DNA of 64,000 nt from Rhipidocladum racemiflorum (taxonomy: Eukaryota > Streptophyta > Magnoliopsida > Poales > Poaceae): assembly GCA_036346355.1 (NCBI GenBank), contig CM070585.1, positions 2,371,001 through 2,435,000 on the forward strand, written 5' to 3'. How positions within the stretch are numbered: position 1 is the stretch's first letter; each line of letters starts with the position of its first letter. The translations under genes and the position numbers were made by a program. A model generated the notes under the pieces. It worked only from the letters and a program-made list of their open reading frames with translations, was not told the DNA's origin and searched no databases. This document shows positions 23,546 through 34,869 of this stretch, in pieces.

Positions 23546-23775
23546 AAAAACGAGAAGACTATTACAGTGATCATTTCGTTGTTTCCTTGATGTACGTACG
23601 TGTTGATCCAATTACAAGCCGGCCAGAATGTACAGATGCGATGAAAACAACCATCGACCGTGGAGACTAGTAACTCCATAGGATTTCGTCTAAAAAAACC
23701 TCCATAGAATTCGAAGGATGACACACAACAACGGTGCAGCAGATCAAACCTGGACCGGTCGTTTCCAAAAAAATA

Positions 23776-24035
23776 CTCCCTCCGGTCTGGTAATATCTGT
23801 CGTTTTGGACATCGACACGGTCTTCAAAACACAACTTTGACCGCTAATTTTTATTATAATATATTTATAAAACCCAATAAAATTATAATATTATGAAAGT
23901 ACTTCTCGAGACAAATCTACACATATAATTTTTATGTATTCAATTTAAATATTTAAAAATATATTGTTAGTCAAAGTTTCGAAAGTTTGACCATCACTAT
24001 GTCCAAAACGACAGGAATTACCAAACCGGAGGGAG
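23776..24035. mobile_element. Stowaway MITE (copy in block A)
   Basis: The ends CTCCCTCCGGTCTGG and CCAAACCGGAGGGAG form the classic Stowaway inverted repeat, flanked by TA on both sides. Length is 260 bp. Block B has an empty site here (AAAAAAAATGTTGAATTATGG at 39146), so it inserted after the duplication or was lost from B. Confidence 0.88.
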
Positions 24036-24646
24036 TATTGAATTATGGGTCCCATACAGCTAGAGATCGTATCACCCAGTGGCGGAGGACTGGAGGAGCC
24101 AACATGGCTAGGTATGGCTTTCGCCATACCTAGTCTATACCGAATATTTTTTGCATATATACAGTATATGCTGATGTGTAGTGCGTTTGTGTTTCTGTTC
24201 CGTGGCTTTCACCTGCACAGAAGCATTTTCAAAAGATAAAAACTCGCCAAATACAGCTGTCAAGGTCTCCTAGACGCAATTAATACTTTATCGATACATA
24301 TTTTATCTTCTTCCTTATCCATTATGCTTTATAATATGGTTTTCATTCGATTAAGTGTCATACACTCATATTACAATATGCTTTATAATATTAGCGTATG
24401 GATAACTTTAATTTCGTGTACCACTATTACTATATATGCTATAAAGTTTGCCATATCAAAATTTTAGTTTGTCCTCCGCCATACTGTATCGGCCACCGAT
24501 TGTTCCTAGTGCGTCTCTCTCTCTCTGTATATATTCCCTATATTACATTTGGAAGGTTTTTCGGCTCCTTTATTGTCTACGTCTCACCCTCCGTGCGTCG
24601 ATGTGTGCCCTACGCTCACGTGCAGCATCGCTCGGCTCCCTTCTTA

Positions 24647-24933
24647 GAGCATCTCCAAGAGAGAGCCCTAAAAGTGAGCCTTAAACTTTAATTTAGGACC
24701 TCAAATAATTAGATTTAGGGCTCCAACGAAATATTCACTCCAGCAATTAGGCCATAAAACCCAACGAAGATAGGGTTCAATCACAGAGTTGCTAAATATA
24801 GCTACTCTCCTAGGGGCCCTAAAACAATTTGCTAAATTTTATCTGATTAAGTCCTCTGCTGGAGTTGATCTTTTCCTTAAAAGCCCTATATTTCAAGATA
24901 GGACCCTATTTAGGGCCTCTCTTTGAGATGCTC
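24647..24933. mobile_element. Tourist-like MITE
   Basis: Left end GAGCATCTCCAAGAGAG and right end (reverse complement GAGCATCTCAAAGAGAG) form inverted repeats, flanked by TTA at 24644-24646 and 24934-24936. Length is 287 bp. Confidence 0.82.
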
Positions 24934-24979
24934 TTATTGGATTAGCCCCATAAACATATTATGCATAGCCTGACAACAT

Positions 24980-25052
24980 GCCCCATTAGCTCAAATGGCA
25001 GAGCACTTCCTTCACATGCCACAAGTCACATGTTTGACTCCCGGCGAAGGAG
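24980..25052 (+). pseudogene. tRNA-Ala-derived pseudogene or SINE head
   Basis: The D-arm region TAGCTCAAATGGCAGAGC is almost identical to plant tRNA-Ala and fits an RNA polymerase III A box. GTTTGACTCCC approximates a B box. The anticodon loop has become TTCACAT, the anticodon stem does not pair, and the 3' acceptor strand does not pair with the 5' end. It is not a working tRNA gene. A run of C residues follows at about 25055. Confidence 0.6.
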
Positions 25053-25177
25053 TTCCCCCCCCCCCCACTTTTTAGCTTGAACCACTAGGTTTGCAAAGAG
25101 GTCCTCTGAAGTTTAGAAATTATGTTGAGGCCCTCCCGCCGTCTTCTTTGCAACCCAAAAACTTCGGATTTAATGAA

Positions 25178-25500
25178 ACTAGTAAGGTGCCCGTGCGTTG
25201 CAACGGTATCTACATTTTGAACGGCTGTCCTGCTATTACGATAACATGAAACAAGAAAATATGTTGTGCAAATAATACCTTATACAGTAGGACACTATTG
25301 AAGCAGTATTTCTATATTTCTATGTAAATGAAGCGTTCTGACGCTTTGTTTCTTGCGCCTAGAGTGGTTAATTAATTAAAGAGGTGGGTAATTAAAGAAT
25401 GGTCTTGTGTGCTGTCTTCCATTCACACCTGGAGTGGTTAATTAAAGAGGTGGATAATTAAAGAATGGCAGAACTGGTAATTTTGATGAAATGACGTGGG
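25178..25500. repeat. Dispersed grass repeat (class not assigned)
   Basis: Begins near ACTAGTAAGGTGCCCGTGCG and ends near TATATAGTAGAGATT, a frame I recall from widespread non-autonomous elements in grasses. Within it GAGTGGTTAATTAA with AGAGGTGG occurs twice (about 25363 and 25433). No coding potential. Confidence 0.4.
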
Positions 25501-25599
25501 AAGAAACTCTCACTTTATATAGTAGAGATTGTGCTTAGCTCCCTCCAAAGATTCCAAAAAAAAGACCATTCAAGTCCGCCACCGGCCGCTTATTTTGCT

Positions 25600-26400
25600 A
25601 AAAACTTGTGGTTTGGCAAATTTGAATCAACCACCGCATCGAGACTTTTTGCAAGAAAAACCTTGTGATTTACTACAATTTAGCACTCCTTTGCAAAAAA
25701 AAAAAGTTTTGAAAAATTGCCATCATACGGGACGACTTAAACGCAACGCACACTTGTGCGACATGTTGCCGCGTGTACGCAACTTGTATATATATTCTAT
25801 AATGCGGGAAGGAATTGGAGGAAGGTCAGTGCTACCACGTCATCTTCGTGGAGAAGTCCTTCGAAAATTCTAAAATTGCGTTTAGGTCCTCTCGTCGTTT
25901 TTTTACAAAAAAAGAAAAGAAAAATAAGTTTACTTTCCTCCATGGTTTTTTCCCAAAAAAGAAGTCCGCGGTTTCGCAAATTCACCAACACCTCCCAGCA
26001 ACCATTTTAAAAAACCAAGAAAATCGAAAATTACGCAAAAAGGAACATGTGGTTCTGCGGATTCACCAACGACTCCTAGCGGCCCATTTTTATAAAAAAA
26101 AACCCAAAAATCAAAATTACATTGAGGTCCTCCTGCAAATTCGGCGATGACCCCTAGCTAGCACATTTTTTAAAATCCCCCAGAAAAACAATATTATGTC
26201 CAGATCCTCATACCTTTTTCATAGGTAACCGTCGGATCAAATTTCGCACTGCATAAAGAGGACCTGTGGTGCCGCAAATTCAAAGATGACTCTTTGCTAG
26301 CATATTTTTGAAAAAACCCCGAGAAAAAAAATTACATTTAGATTTTTATATATTTTTTCAGAAATAATCGTTGGATCAAATTTCATACGGTGCAGCGTAG
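25600..26400. repeat. Degenerate tandem repeat, unit about 100-120 bp
   Basis: Several diverged units share the order GTGGTTTGGCAAATT, then CCAACGACTCCTAGC, then an A-run, then AAATTACATTTAGG with a pyrimidine-rich end. Starts lie near 25609, 25967, 26049, 26136 and 26261. Short open frames across it are A-run artefacts. Confidence 0.55.
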
Positions 26401-26722
26401 TGCACGATACTAATTAGTCGTTCATGATAACGTGCAAATCAGCAACAACAAAAATAAAGTAGATGAAAGTGACAAAGGGAATTACACCCTTGGAAGCAGC
26501 ATCCAGTAGCTACAGCCTGTCGAGGTGTTCCTTTCAGTTTCGCCTTCTATATTATTCGGAGAGATTAGATGACAAGATCATAATGGACACGTGATTATAT
26601 ATTTCTCGGTTGAATTGAATGAGTAGAGGGCCTGGCCCATGCATTCATATATGAAGCGACAGGTTAAGAAAGGCTAGTTTCACCTCTATTCGATCGCATT
26701 ATTGATTTCATAGATAAATATA

Positions 26723-26972
26723 CCCTCTTATAAATAGTTATCGATTCGAATATACATATAGTTAAACTTTCAAAAAAATTTACTATTAATACTTTTAAAA
26801 TATTTAAATTGGATAAATAAAATCATACGTCTAGATTTGTCTCGAAAAACTTTCATAATATTATAATTTTACTGAATTTTATAAATTTATTAGAATAAAA
26901 ATTAATTGTCAAGATTATGTTTTATAGACCATGTCGATGTCCAAAATGATAATTATTTGTGACAGGAGGGAG
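26723..26972. mobile_element. Old Stowaway MITE shared with block B
   Basis: CCCTC at the left and GGAGGGAG at the right lie between TA dinucleotides (26721-26722 and 26973-26974). The same element sits at the matching position in block B (39516-39755), so it was there before the duplication. Confidence 0.65.
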
Positions 26973-27706
26973 TACGTCGAAGAGTTTTTTTGTAAGTACG
27001 TTGATTGACTGATTGTGGTTAAATCAGGAATATCCGAATAAAAGGTAGATGATGATTACTTACTCTTTGTTTACTTTAAAATTTGTACAACTTATATTAA
27101 GAGAAAAAAATATAGAAGCACTACTCTCTAAGTTTATTATTACGTGCATGCTAACCATGGATGATGTTCTTCTGTTCTGCCAACCCAAGGACAGTAAAAT
27201 ACGTAAATGTACGTCGGCCTTAGCTAGCCCTTAGGTTTGGAATTTTGATTGGGTTTGGATTTGAACTCCTCTGATCAACACCGATTGTAAACACGAATTT
27301 TTCCGTTAACACTTAAGAAAATTCCTTGCCGGTTTGGTGGACACAGCAGCGAGGAGTCAGCTCCGAAAGATTTTCAGAAAGAGCCTTGCTTCTATGTTCT
27401 TTTCAATACAAATTGCATAAATCTTAAAGTAAACGAATATATATAAGTAATCATCATCTACCTTTTATTCATACTTTAATATTTATACAATTTTTTTTAA
27501 AAAAGCATAAAAACTCCTCTATTGCAGAAAAAGGGCACTACTCTTTGATCATGCTGGTAATCTGGAGGGTGTGGAAAGCTCGGCATGCGAGACAGTCTTC
27601 AACAACTCATCCGTACTACCACCACCCAGCGGTACTACCACCGTTGGATGCGAGACAGTTCAACTACTCATCGGTACTACCACCCAGCGCTAGGCTTTGC
27701 TAGTTA

Positions 27707-27947
27707 GACTATCGCCAGCAATTTTCCTTCGTTCTATTCCCTTCTCCATATTCATTCCCTTATTTCCTATCATCTCCAACAGCTTCCCCTCAAGAGAATT
27801 TATGAAGGGATTGGAGAGAGAATCTCTTTCTATCCAGATTCTCTCTCCAAATCCCGTCCAAAGGGAATCGCGAAGGAATCCGCTGGAGCATCTGGGTTTT
27901 GTTTGTAAAGGGATTTGGAGGCTGAAGGAAAGCTGCTGGAGATAATC
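27707..27947. mobile_element. Tourist-like MITE in block A
   Basis: Left end GACTATCGCCAGCAATTTTC and right end (reverse complement GATTATCTCCAGCAGCTTTC) are inverted repeats, flanked by TTA at 27704-27706 and 27948-27950. Block B has the unfilled site (CTAGTTAACGG near 40309). Length is 241 bp. An 82-codon open frame here is by-product. Confidence 0.82.
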
Positions 27948-28181
27948 TTACGCTGCATCAGAACCCTATTTCATCTTCTCAATGCAAAAAGGTATGCAGC
28001 TCTCGTGCATGTTTTTTTAAGAAAATCCTTGCTTTTTAAAGATGATTTCGTAAATACCTCTGGCTAGCCAGGTCGAGTACTGAATCAAATCCCTCGTTGC
28101 GCCACTTTGCCCAGTTGGCGAGTGCGAGCCCAAGTCCAGCTCGTCGTCAGCCTCCGAGCGTCGCTCAACACTGGCATGCAC

Positions 28182-31100
28182 CATCTAAGTTGAGTCTCAA
28201 ATGAAAGGTCTTTTCTGGAATAGCAGAGGTCTTGGAGACTTGGCTAAACATAGGTACTTGGCGGACATGGTAAAAGAAGAGCAAATTGATTTTATTGCTC
28301 TGATGGAAACGGGTCGGGATCATTTCCCAGATAAGACCTTGAAAAAATTATGCGGTGGCAAAGAGTATATTTGGCACTGTATGCCGCCTCATGGCCGTTC
28401 AGGGGGGATGCTTTTGGGGGCTGATTTAACGGTGTATGACATTGGAGCGATCGATGAAGGGGACTTTCATATTAAGTTTACTCTTCGCAATAAAAACGAT
28501 GGTTTTAAATGGGCTTTAATAGCAGTTTATGGTCCTGCGCAACAGGAATATAAAGAAGCTTTTCTATCTGAAATGGTTCATATGTGTAGTAAAGAATCAT
28601 TACCATATATTATTGGTGGAGATTACAACATAATGCGGGGGTCTCAAGAAAAAAACAAGGACAACTTTAATAAGAAATGGCCTAATCTTTTTAATATGGT
28701 CATTCAATCACTAGAGCTTAGAGAGTTAAGTTTGTCTGGTCGTCAATATACTTGGGCAAGTAGTGATGCTGATCCAACTTTTGAAAAGTTAGATAGGATC
28801 TTGGTCTGTACTGATTGGGAAAATAAATTTCCTCTCACTACTGTGCAGGCTAGGGATAGAAGTAATTCAGATCATACCCCTTTACTATTGAATACTGGGG
28901 GGTCGTCTCATAATAGACAGCCGCCGTTATTCAAATTTGAACGAGGTTGGTTGATTAGAGATGGTTTCTATGAGTGTGTTGCCAATAAATGGCAATCAGA
29001 GACCAGAGGGACTACTGCTATGGAAAAATGGCAGAATAAGATAAGGACACTTAGGCAATTCTTAAGAGGCTGGGCCAAACATACAGCTGGTCATAATAAA
29101 AAAGAGAAGCAACAGATTATATCTATAATAGATGATTTGGATAAAAAGGCAGAACATAACGTTCTCTCATCCTATGAATTAAACTTAAAAAATTACCTAC
29201 ATGACCGGTTGGTACACTTGTTGAGGGAAGAAGAAATCAAGTGGTATGAGAGAGCTAAGACAAAGGACCTTTTGGAAGGAGATGATAATACCCAATATTT
29301 TCATCTAATTGCTAATGGCAGACACAGAAAAAAACACATTTTCAAATTAGATCATGAGGATCGTGTAATAGTGGGGGATGCTCAATTAAAAGAGTATATT
29401 ACGCACTATTATAAGGGTTTATTTGGTCCGTCAGAGGAGAATACTTTCAGTTTAGTGGAGATTCATAATCAGGATCTGCCCCACGTAACAAATGAGGAGA
29501 ATGAAATCCTCGTTGCTAAATTCTTGAAAATGAGGTTAAAGAGGCGATTTTCAAATGGAACACAATAAATCGCCGGACTGATGGTTTCCTCAAGAGAATT
29601 TTATCAGTATTCGGGATATCATAAAAGATGATCTGTTGGCGTTGTTTCATGATTTCTTTTGTGGTCGATTACCCCTGTTTACTCTAAATTTTGGGATAAT
29701 TACGCTTCTTCCAAAAATTAAAGAGGCGACCAAAATACAACAATATAGACCGATCTGTTTGCTCAATGTGAGCTTCAAAATATTCACAAAAGTTGCTACT
29801 AATAGAATTATGCAGGTGGCAAACAAAGTAGTTAGACCTTCTCAAACGGCTTTTATGCCGGGCCGTAATATTATGGAGGAGTAGTTATATTACATGAAAC
29901 TATTCATGAATTGAATTCGAAGAAGCTAAATGGAGTGATATTAAAACTTGATTTTGAAAAGGCCTATGATAAGGTGAAATGGTCTTTTCTCCAGCAAACT
30001 CTTCGCATGAAGGGTTTCTGTCATCAGTGGTGCTCCTGGATTGATCATTTTGTCACTGGAGGTAGTGTGGGTATTAAAGTTAATGAAGATATTGGACATT
30101 ACTTCCAAACGAAAAAAGGGCTCAGGCAGGGTGATCCCATGTCTCCTATTTTATTCAATATTGTGGCAGATATGCTTGCTCTTTTGATTAAGCGAGCGAA
30201 AGAGAGTGGGCAATTTCGAGGGGTTATACATCATCTGATTGAGGATGGTTTATCGATTCTGCAATATGCTGATGATACTATCCTTTTCATGGATCATGAT
30301 ATTGAACAAGCTAAAAATATGAAGTTATTACTGTGTGTATTTGAACAATTATCGGGACTCAAAATTAATTTTCACAAAAGTGAAATATTTTGCTTTGGTG
30401 ATGCTAGACATCATGAACAAGAATATACTAACTTGTTTGGTTGTGGGATAGGATCTTATCCGTTTCGTTACTTAGGTATTCCTATGCACTTTCGCAAGCT
30501 CCGTAATACGGACTGGGGTGTGATTGAGGATAGATTTAAACGAAAACTAAGTACTTGGAAGGCCAAACACCTTTCTTATGGGGGCAGACTTATTCTTTTA
30601 GATTCTGTCCTCGGTAGCCTCCCTATATTCATGATGTCTTTTTTTGAACTACCTAAGGGTGTATTAAAGAGGTTGGACTATTATCGATCTAGATTTTTTT
30701 GGCAAGGTCATAGTGATAAGAGAAAATATCGCCTTGCTAAATGGAATATCTTGTGTCGTCCTAAAGATCAAGGAGGTCTGGGTATTGTGAATCTGCACGT
30801 CAAGAATAAATGCCTTCTCAGTAAATGGTTATTTAAGCTGTTGAATGAAGATGGGATCTGGCAGACTTTGCTTATCAATAAATATTTAAGATCCAAATGT
30901 TTGTCCCAAGTGTAGATTAAACCTGGGGACTCACATTTTTGGAAAGGGTTGTTAAAGATTAAAGATGGTTTTATGGGATGTGGATCATTTCGGATTAGAG
31001 ATGGTTCACAAACCAGATTTTGGGAGGACATTTGGATAGGATCTACACCTCTGCAGGTTCAATTTCCAAGTTTGTATAACATAGTTCGTCACCCTCATAG

Positions 31101-31971
31101 TACTGTGGCAAAGGTTATGACTCAATTGCCACCAAACATTCATTTTCGAAGATTACTTTCGGGGGATAAATTGACGGCATGGTATACTTTAATTGCCAAA
31201 ATAGCTAGTTGTCAACTTACTGATGGTAGGGACATTTTTATCTGGGGATTAAATAGAAATGAACAGTTCTCGGTACGTTCAATGTATGGATACTTGATGA
31301 ACCAAGGAACGCCTTTTATCAGTAGGTTTATTTGGAAGTTGAAAATTCCTTTAAAAATTAAGATCTTCCTTTGGTATTTAAAGAAAGGCATTATTTTAAC
31401 AATGGACAATTTAGCTAAAAGGAATTGGAATGGGGATCAACAATGCTGTTTCTGTAATTGTAATGAAACAATAAGGCATCTTTTTTTTCGGTGCCAGCAT
31501 TCACGCTCTATTTGGCGTGTTGTATATATTGCTCTTGGTCTCTCTCATGAAGTCCATGTCTCATATGCTGGGTCATTGGTTAACTGGCATTGACAAGTGT
31601 GCTAAACGATTGATTCTTGTGGGGGGAGCTACTATATTATGGGCAATTTGGTGCACTCGAAATGATCTCATCTTTCAAAACAAACGTTGCTTTTCTTTTA
31701 TGCAGGCCACTTTCAGGGGTGCTTACGGCTCGGTTTTGGGCATTATTGCGATCTGAGAACAACAGGGAGACCATGCGAGCGGTCGGCGAGGCGTTGGAGG
31801 TTGTGGCGTTGGATATCTTCGCCAAGAATGGATGGAGAAGCAATTATAGAATTTGCTTTTGATTTTCAGTTCTCTCAATTGTATTTTCTTTTCCAGCTCT
31901 ATGGTTGTGCTACTTGTATGAACTCGGTTGTGTGCTTTGGCAGAGACCGGATTAAATATCCTTTATCTAAA
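28182..31971 (+). mobile_element. 5'-truncated L1-type LINE
   Basis: A 15-bp target duplication, AACACTGGCATGCAC, flanks it at 28167-28181 and 31972-31986. Block B holds the single-copy site at about 40529. The insert is 3,790 bp and starts just before ORF2. ORF1 is missing, as expected from incomplete reverse transcription. The 3' end reads CCTTTATCTAAA with no long poly(A). Confidence 0.93.
28201..31862 (+). pseudogene. LINE ORF2: endonuclease, reverse transcriptase, zinc-binding tail (broken)
   Basis: ORF2 nicks target DNA and copies element RNA at the nick. 28201-29568 is the APE-type endonuclease: WNSRGL, LMETGRD, YGP, IIGGDYN and SNSDHTP carry its catalytic Asn, Glu, Asp and His. RT is in 29636-29884 and 29911-30915: YRPICLLNVSFKIFTK, LKLDFEKAYDKVKWSF, GLRQGDPMSPILFNIV and the catalytic YADD at 30265-30276. 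The reverse-transcriptase-associated zinc-binding domain is in 30949-31593 (FIWKLKIPLKIKIFLW, then Cys and His residues in CCFCNCNETIRHLFF). Breaks: a frameshift near 29530, a one-base loss near 29877, an in-frame TAG at 30913-30915, and frame changes near 31570 and 31750. The copy is not autonomous. Confidence 0.92.
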
Positions 31972-31986
31972 AACACTGGCATGCAC

Positions 31987-32499
31987 AGTGCCGTGTGCAA
32001 GCGTGTGTGTAGGAGTGCATGTGTGTGTCAGTGTGTGTGAGATATGTGTTTGTAGCCGGACGGTTATTCTTCTTCTTTAGAGAACAGCAGAGCTTTTAAC
32101 CAAATTTCAAAAAAAAAAAAATCCCTCATATAGATATCGTTTCTGTTAGTGTCAGATAAGAAACCTATGTCATCAGCGTAGCATAGGGAGTCTGGAAAGC
32201 GTCTAAAATAGCACAAAATGTTGGTTAATATATATGGATTGCACATCCATAATACGAAACAAGATTCGGTGACCATTATTATTAGATTTAAATTAGGTAC
32301 AAAATATTAATTTGTAGATCAATCTAAGAATTTTTTTTATTGTAACCTCTCCTTTACGCTCCATGTGAGACTTTATTTCATGTCTGACGATAGGAGTAGA
32401 TTTGCATTTCCGAATATAATCTTTTAACATTAATATGTGGGTCACTCTGTCGCTGTGCCTCCGTGGAAAACATGGCCCTTGTTCCTCCCCCTCCGGCCG
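31987..32499. other. Upstream region of RNase T2-like gene 2
   Basis: The first 50 bases continue the block A/B similarity (GTGTGTAGGAGTGC). The rest is AT-rich with A- and T-runs and no coding homology. Confidence 0.4.
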
Positions 32500-32535
32500 C
32501 GTCTCTCTCTCTCTCTCTCTCTCCGCCCATAAATA
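32500..32535 (+). promoter_or_regulatory. CT-repeat and TATA box of RNase T2-like gene 2
   Basis: A (CT)n tract at about 32501-32523 is followed by ATAAATA at 32529-32535, 48 bp before the ATG at 32583. Pyrimidine patches next to TATA boxes are common in plant core promoters. Position and spacing are the only evidence. Confidence 0.5.
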
Positions 32536-32582
32536 CACTCACGTACGTACGATCACTTGGACGGACAAACAACAAAGGAGAT

Positions 32583-34555
32583 ATGGCAAGGAAAACAAAT
32601 CTGGTGTGCCTGATTCTTGGCTTACTAATCGCTGCAGTAGCTGCCAGAACTGCCAAGGAGTTGCCCTTTGATTTCTATTACCTAATCCTCATGGTACGAG
32701 ACATCAAATCCTTTCCCTTTATTTAATATCTGGCAAGCTTAATATATATGACTATACATATACATGGCACAAGAGCTCTATACATGAAATATCTTCTTTA
32801 CTGTTCTTGCACGAATCATCCTCTCTAATCATAGCATTTTCTTATTTAAATGTTTTCTACTTTACGTATATGTATCGCAAGGAGGAACATGCACGCACAG
32901 ATGCATTTGTATTTATAAGTTCTCGGTCACTGCATGCTTATCAGACAGCATGACCCGCGCCCCTTCAACAAAAATAAAAAATCATCACCAGTTTGGACCT
33001 TGTTTTCATTTGGTTTTTCTCTGCCTTTCTTTTTGGTGATATTATTGAATCTGACCATTACTATTTGTAGTTTTATATTGAAATAATTAATCAACTATTA
33101 TACTAATATGAAAGTACTTTTCACGAGAAATCTGGCTATACATGGTAATATCCTAGCCTTCCAGGAGATGGATCTGGTGCTCTCCGTGGCTTAATTAGTA
33201 ACATGCATAACGCAACGAGCAACATGGCTAGCTCGAAAAATTAAATTTCCTTAACAAAGATCGATTCGTTAATTTGCATGCATGCAGTGGCCCGGAGCGT
33301 ACTGTCAGGACAGCAAATACGGCTGCTGCGTGCCCAAGTACGGCTACCCGGCGGAGGATTTCTTCGTCAAAAGCTTTATGACCTTCGACTCGGCGGAGAA
33401 CAAAGCCGTCGTCAGGTGCAACAACAACAGTCCTTTCGACATTAACAAGGTTAACATATACGAAAACCTGTCATTTAACTATATATTCTCTCTCTGACAT
33501 GCACTACTATAATCAAACTACACCCCTCCCTCCCTCCCTCTCTCTCTCTCTCAAGGAGTACATACATGCACCTACAATTCTGGCAACATCTGTACAATCA
33601 GACCACCTCAGTTGGCTCTTAGTATATACACACCAGTTTTATTTTATATGAAAGAGTGAGGAAACCGAAGAGAGAAGAGAGCTGGCTCTTATTTAGCAGC
33701 CAGTTTTGCAGGGAGCTGGCTCTTATTTAGTAGTTAGTTTTGCACGAGAGTATATATAAGTAGATTATTTATAAATAAGAGAGAAAAGATAGTTATTGCG
33801 TAATATCTAAATAATTTTAAAAATGGTTTAGCTTACCATATTAATCTGTGATAGGATTTACTATTATACTTGCTTAGTATTTTTTTTTTACCTATGCACG
33901 CACGTTGGATCGATCGAAATTAAACAGCTCGATCCAATCGAGAACAACCTGAACCACTACTGGAGCAACATCAAGTGCCCGCGCACTGACGGCGTGAACA
34001 CGTGGAAGAGCCAGTGGGAGCTCTACGGCGTCTGCTCGGGCCTCAAGGAGCTGGACTACTTCAGGGCCGCCCTCAACCTCAGGAAGAGCGCGGGTGTCCT
34101 CGGTGCTCTCTCCGACCAAGGTACATACGTACGCATGGAAGCGTGTACGCATATATATATATTTGTACAATTAATTGATACAGTACGTACGTTAGAATTA
34201 CTAATGTTTCGTCCGTGGCAAAAACCTGCATACACGTACGTATACGTACGAATACGATCGAGTAGGTATCAAGCCGGACTACACACTGTACAGCACGGAG
34301 TTCGTCAAGTGGGCGGTGAACCAGACGCTGGGCGTGGTGCCGGGGGTGCAGTGCAGGGACGGGCCGTTCGGCAAGAAGCAGCTGTACGAGCTCTACATCT
34401 GCGTGGACAAGGACGCCAAGACCTTCATCAAGTGCCCCGCGCTGCCCGCGCTGCGTTGCCCCGCCGAGGTCGTCTTCCACCCGTTCCACACATGGATGCT
34501 CAACACCACGTCCGCCGCCAAGATCATGCTGCCCACCGAGACGATGGTGGAATGA
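32583..34555 (+). CDS. RNase T2-like (S-like RNase homologue) gene 2, predicted catalytically inactive
   Basis: Four exons: 32583-32693, 33288-33449, 33928-34120 and 34266-34555, with GT/AG introns at the same places as gene 1, giving 251 aa. Residues 1-21 form a signal peptide (LVCLILGLLIAAVAA), so the product should be secreted. Family marks are WPGAYC, GCC, HYWSNIKCP, YGVCSG, CVDKDAKTFIKCP and FHPFHTWML. Both RNase T2 active sites are lost: the HGLWP position reads SFMTFDSAE and the HEWxKHG position reads WKSQWELYGVCSG. The frames are clean, which argues for selection on a non-enzymatic role. By eye the protein is only about half identical to gene 1 over the last exon, so this gene pair is old. 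A GCCG repeat follows the stop (34558-34580). Two overlapping AATAAA signals lie at 34747-34756. Confidence 0.9.
33520..33553. repeat. CCCT/CT microsatellite in intron 2 of gene 2
   Basis: A run of CCCT units passes into a CT run. It lies wholly in the intron. Confidence 0.8.
33680..33753. repeat. Direct repeat in intron 2 of gene 2
   Basis: GAGCTGGCTCTTATTTAG followed by an AGTTTTGCA block occurs twice, near 33679 and 33714. A third, weaker GTTGGCTCTTAG is at 33612. This may be the remains of a MITE in the intron. Confidence 0.55.
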
Positions 34556-34746
34556 GAGCCGGCCGGCCGGCCGGCCGGCGCCCTGCAGCGCGTGCGCGCG
34601 CGCAGGTGTTCGCGGTGGCTGGTGATATATATGCTCGATTACTCCGTTCTACTACGTACGTACGTACCCCGGCCGAGAGCATCGATCGCATGCTTGTTGC
34701 TTTCGGTGAATATATAAATCGCTGCTAGCTTTGCTGCTGCCCCCTG

Positions 34747-34756
34747 AATAAATAAA
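34747..34756 (+). terminator. Poly(A) signal of RNase T2-like gene 2
   Basis: Two overlapping AATAAA hexamers lie about 190 bp after the stop codon, a normal 3' UTR length for a plant gene. Confidence 0.5.
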
Positions 34757-34869
34757 TTTGTATCCATGGTTGCTATGCGTAAATGATCTTCAGATCGCTC
34801 GTGTGCTACATATGTATCCTTTTGAAAGCACTGTGCCGCTCCAATATTACGCTTGACTAGATCAAATAC

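Larger units (their letters stand above)
22892..28181. repeat. Segmental duplication block A
   Basis: Long collinear similarity with 36112-40585. Anchors are GCACCTAGAATAATGTACTGG (22895) with its partner at 36117, the GTTGATCCAATTACAAGC region (23602 and 37080), a shared Stowaway (26723 and 39516), and the GTATGCAGCTCTC block (27992 and 40350). Flank similarity continues after the LINE at 31987 to about 32040. Block A differs by a GC-rich insertion at about 23035-23545, a Stowaway at 23776, about 2.3 kb inserted between about 24070 and 26410, a Tourist-like MITE at 27707 and the LINE. Confidence 0.85.

Noticed and set aside
23099..23724. Antisense open frames of 111-190 codons over the GC-rich patch
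   Set aside because: The frames are open in several registers at once, as expected from GC-rich DNA, and contain only Ala/Pro/Arg-rich sequence with no domain. The 190-codon frame also runs into unrelated AT-rich flank.
25529..26150. Several lysine-rich frames of 80-114 codons
   Set aside because: They are produced by A-runs in a tandem repeat.
27697..27945. 82-codon frame in block A
   Set aside because: It lies inside a Tourist-like MITE with defined TTA target copies.
33994..34728. 244-codon frame crossing exon 3, intron 3 and exon 4 of RNase gene 2
   Set aside because: It reads only part of the real exon in frame, then intron and an out-of-frame exon. The spliced model explains the homology fully.
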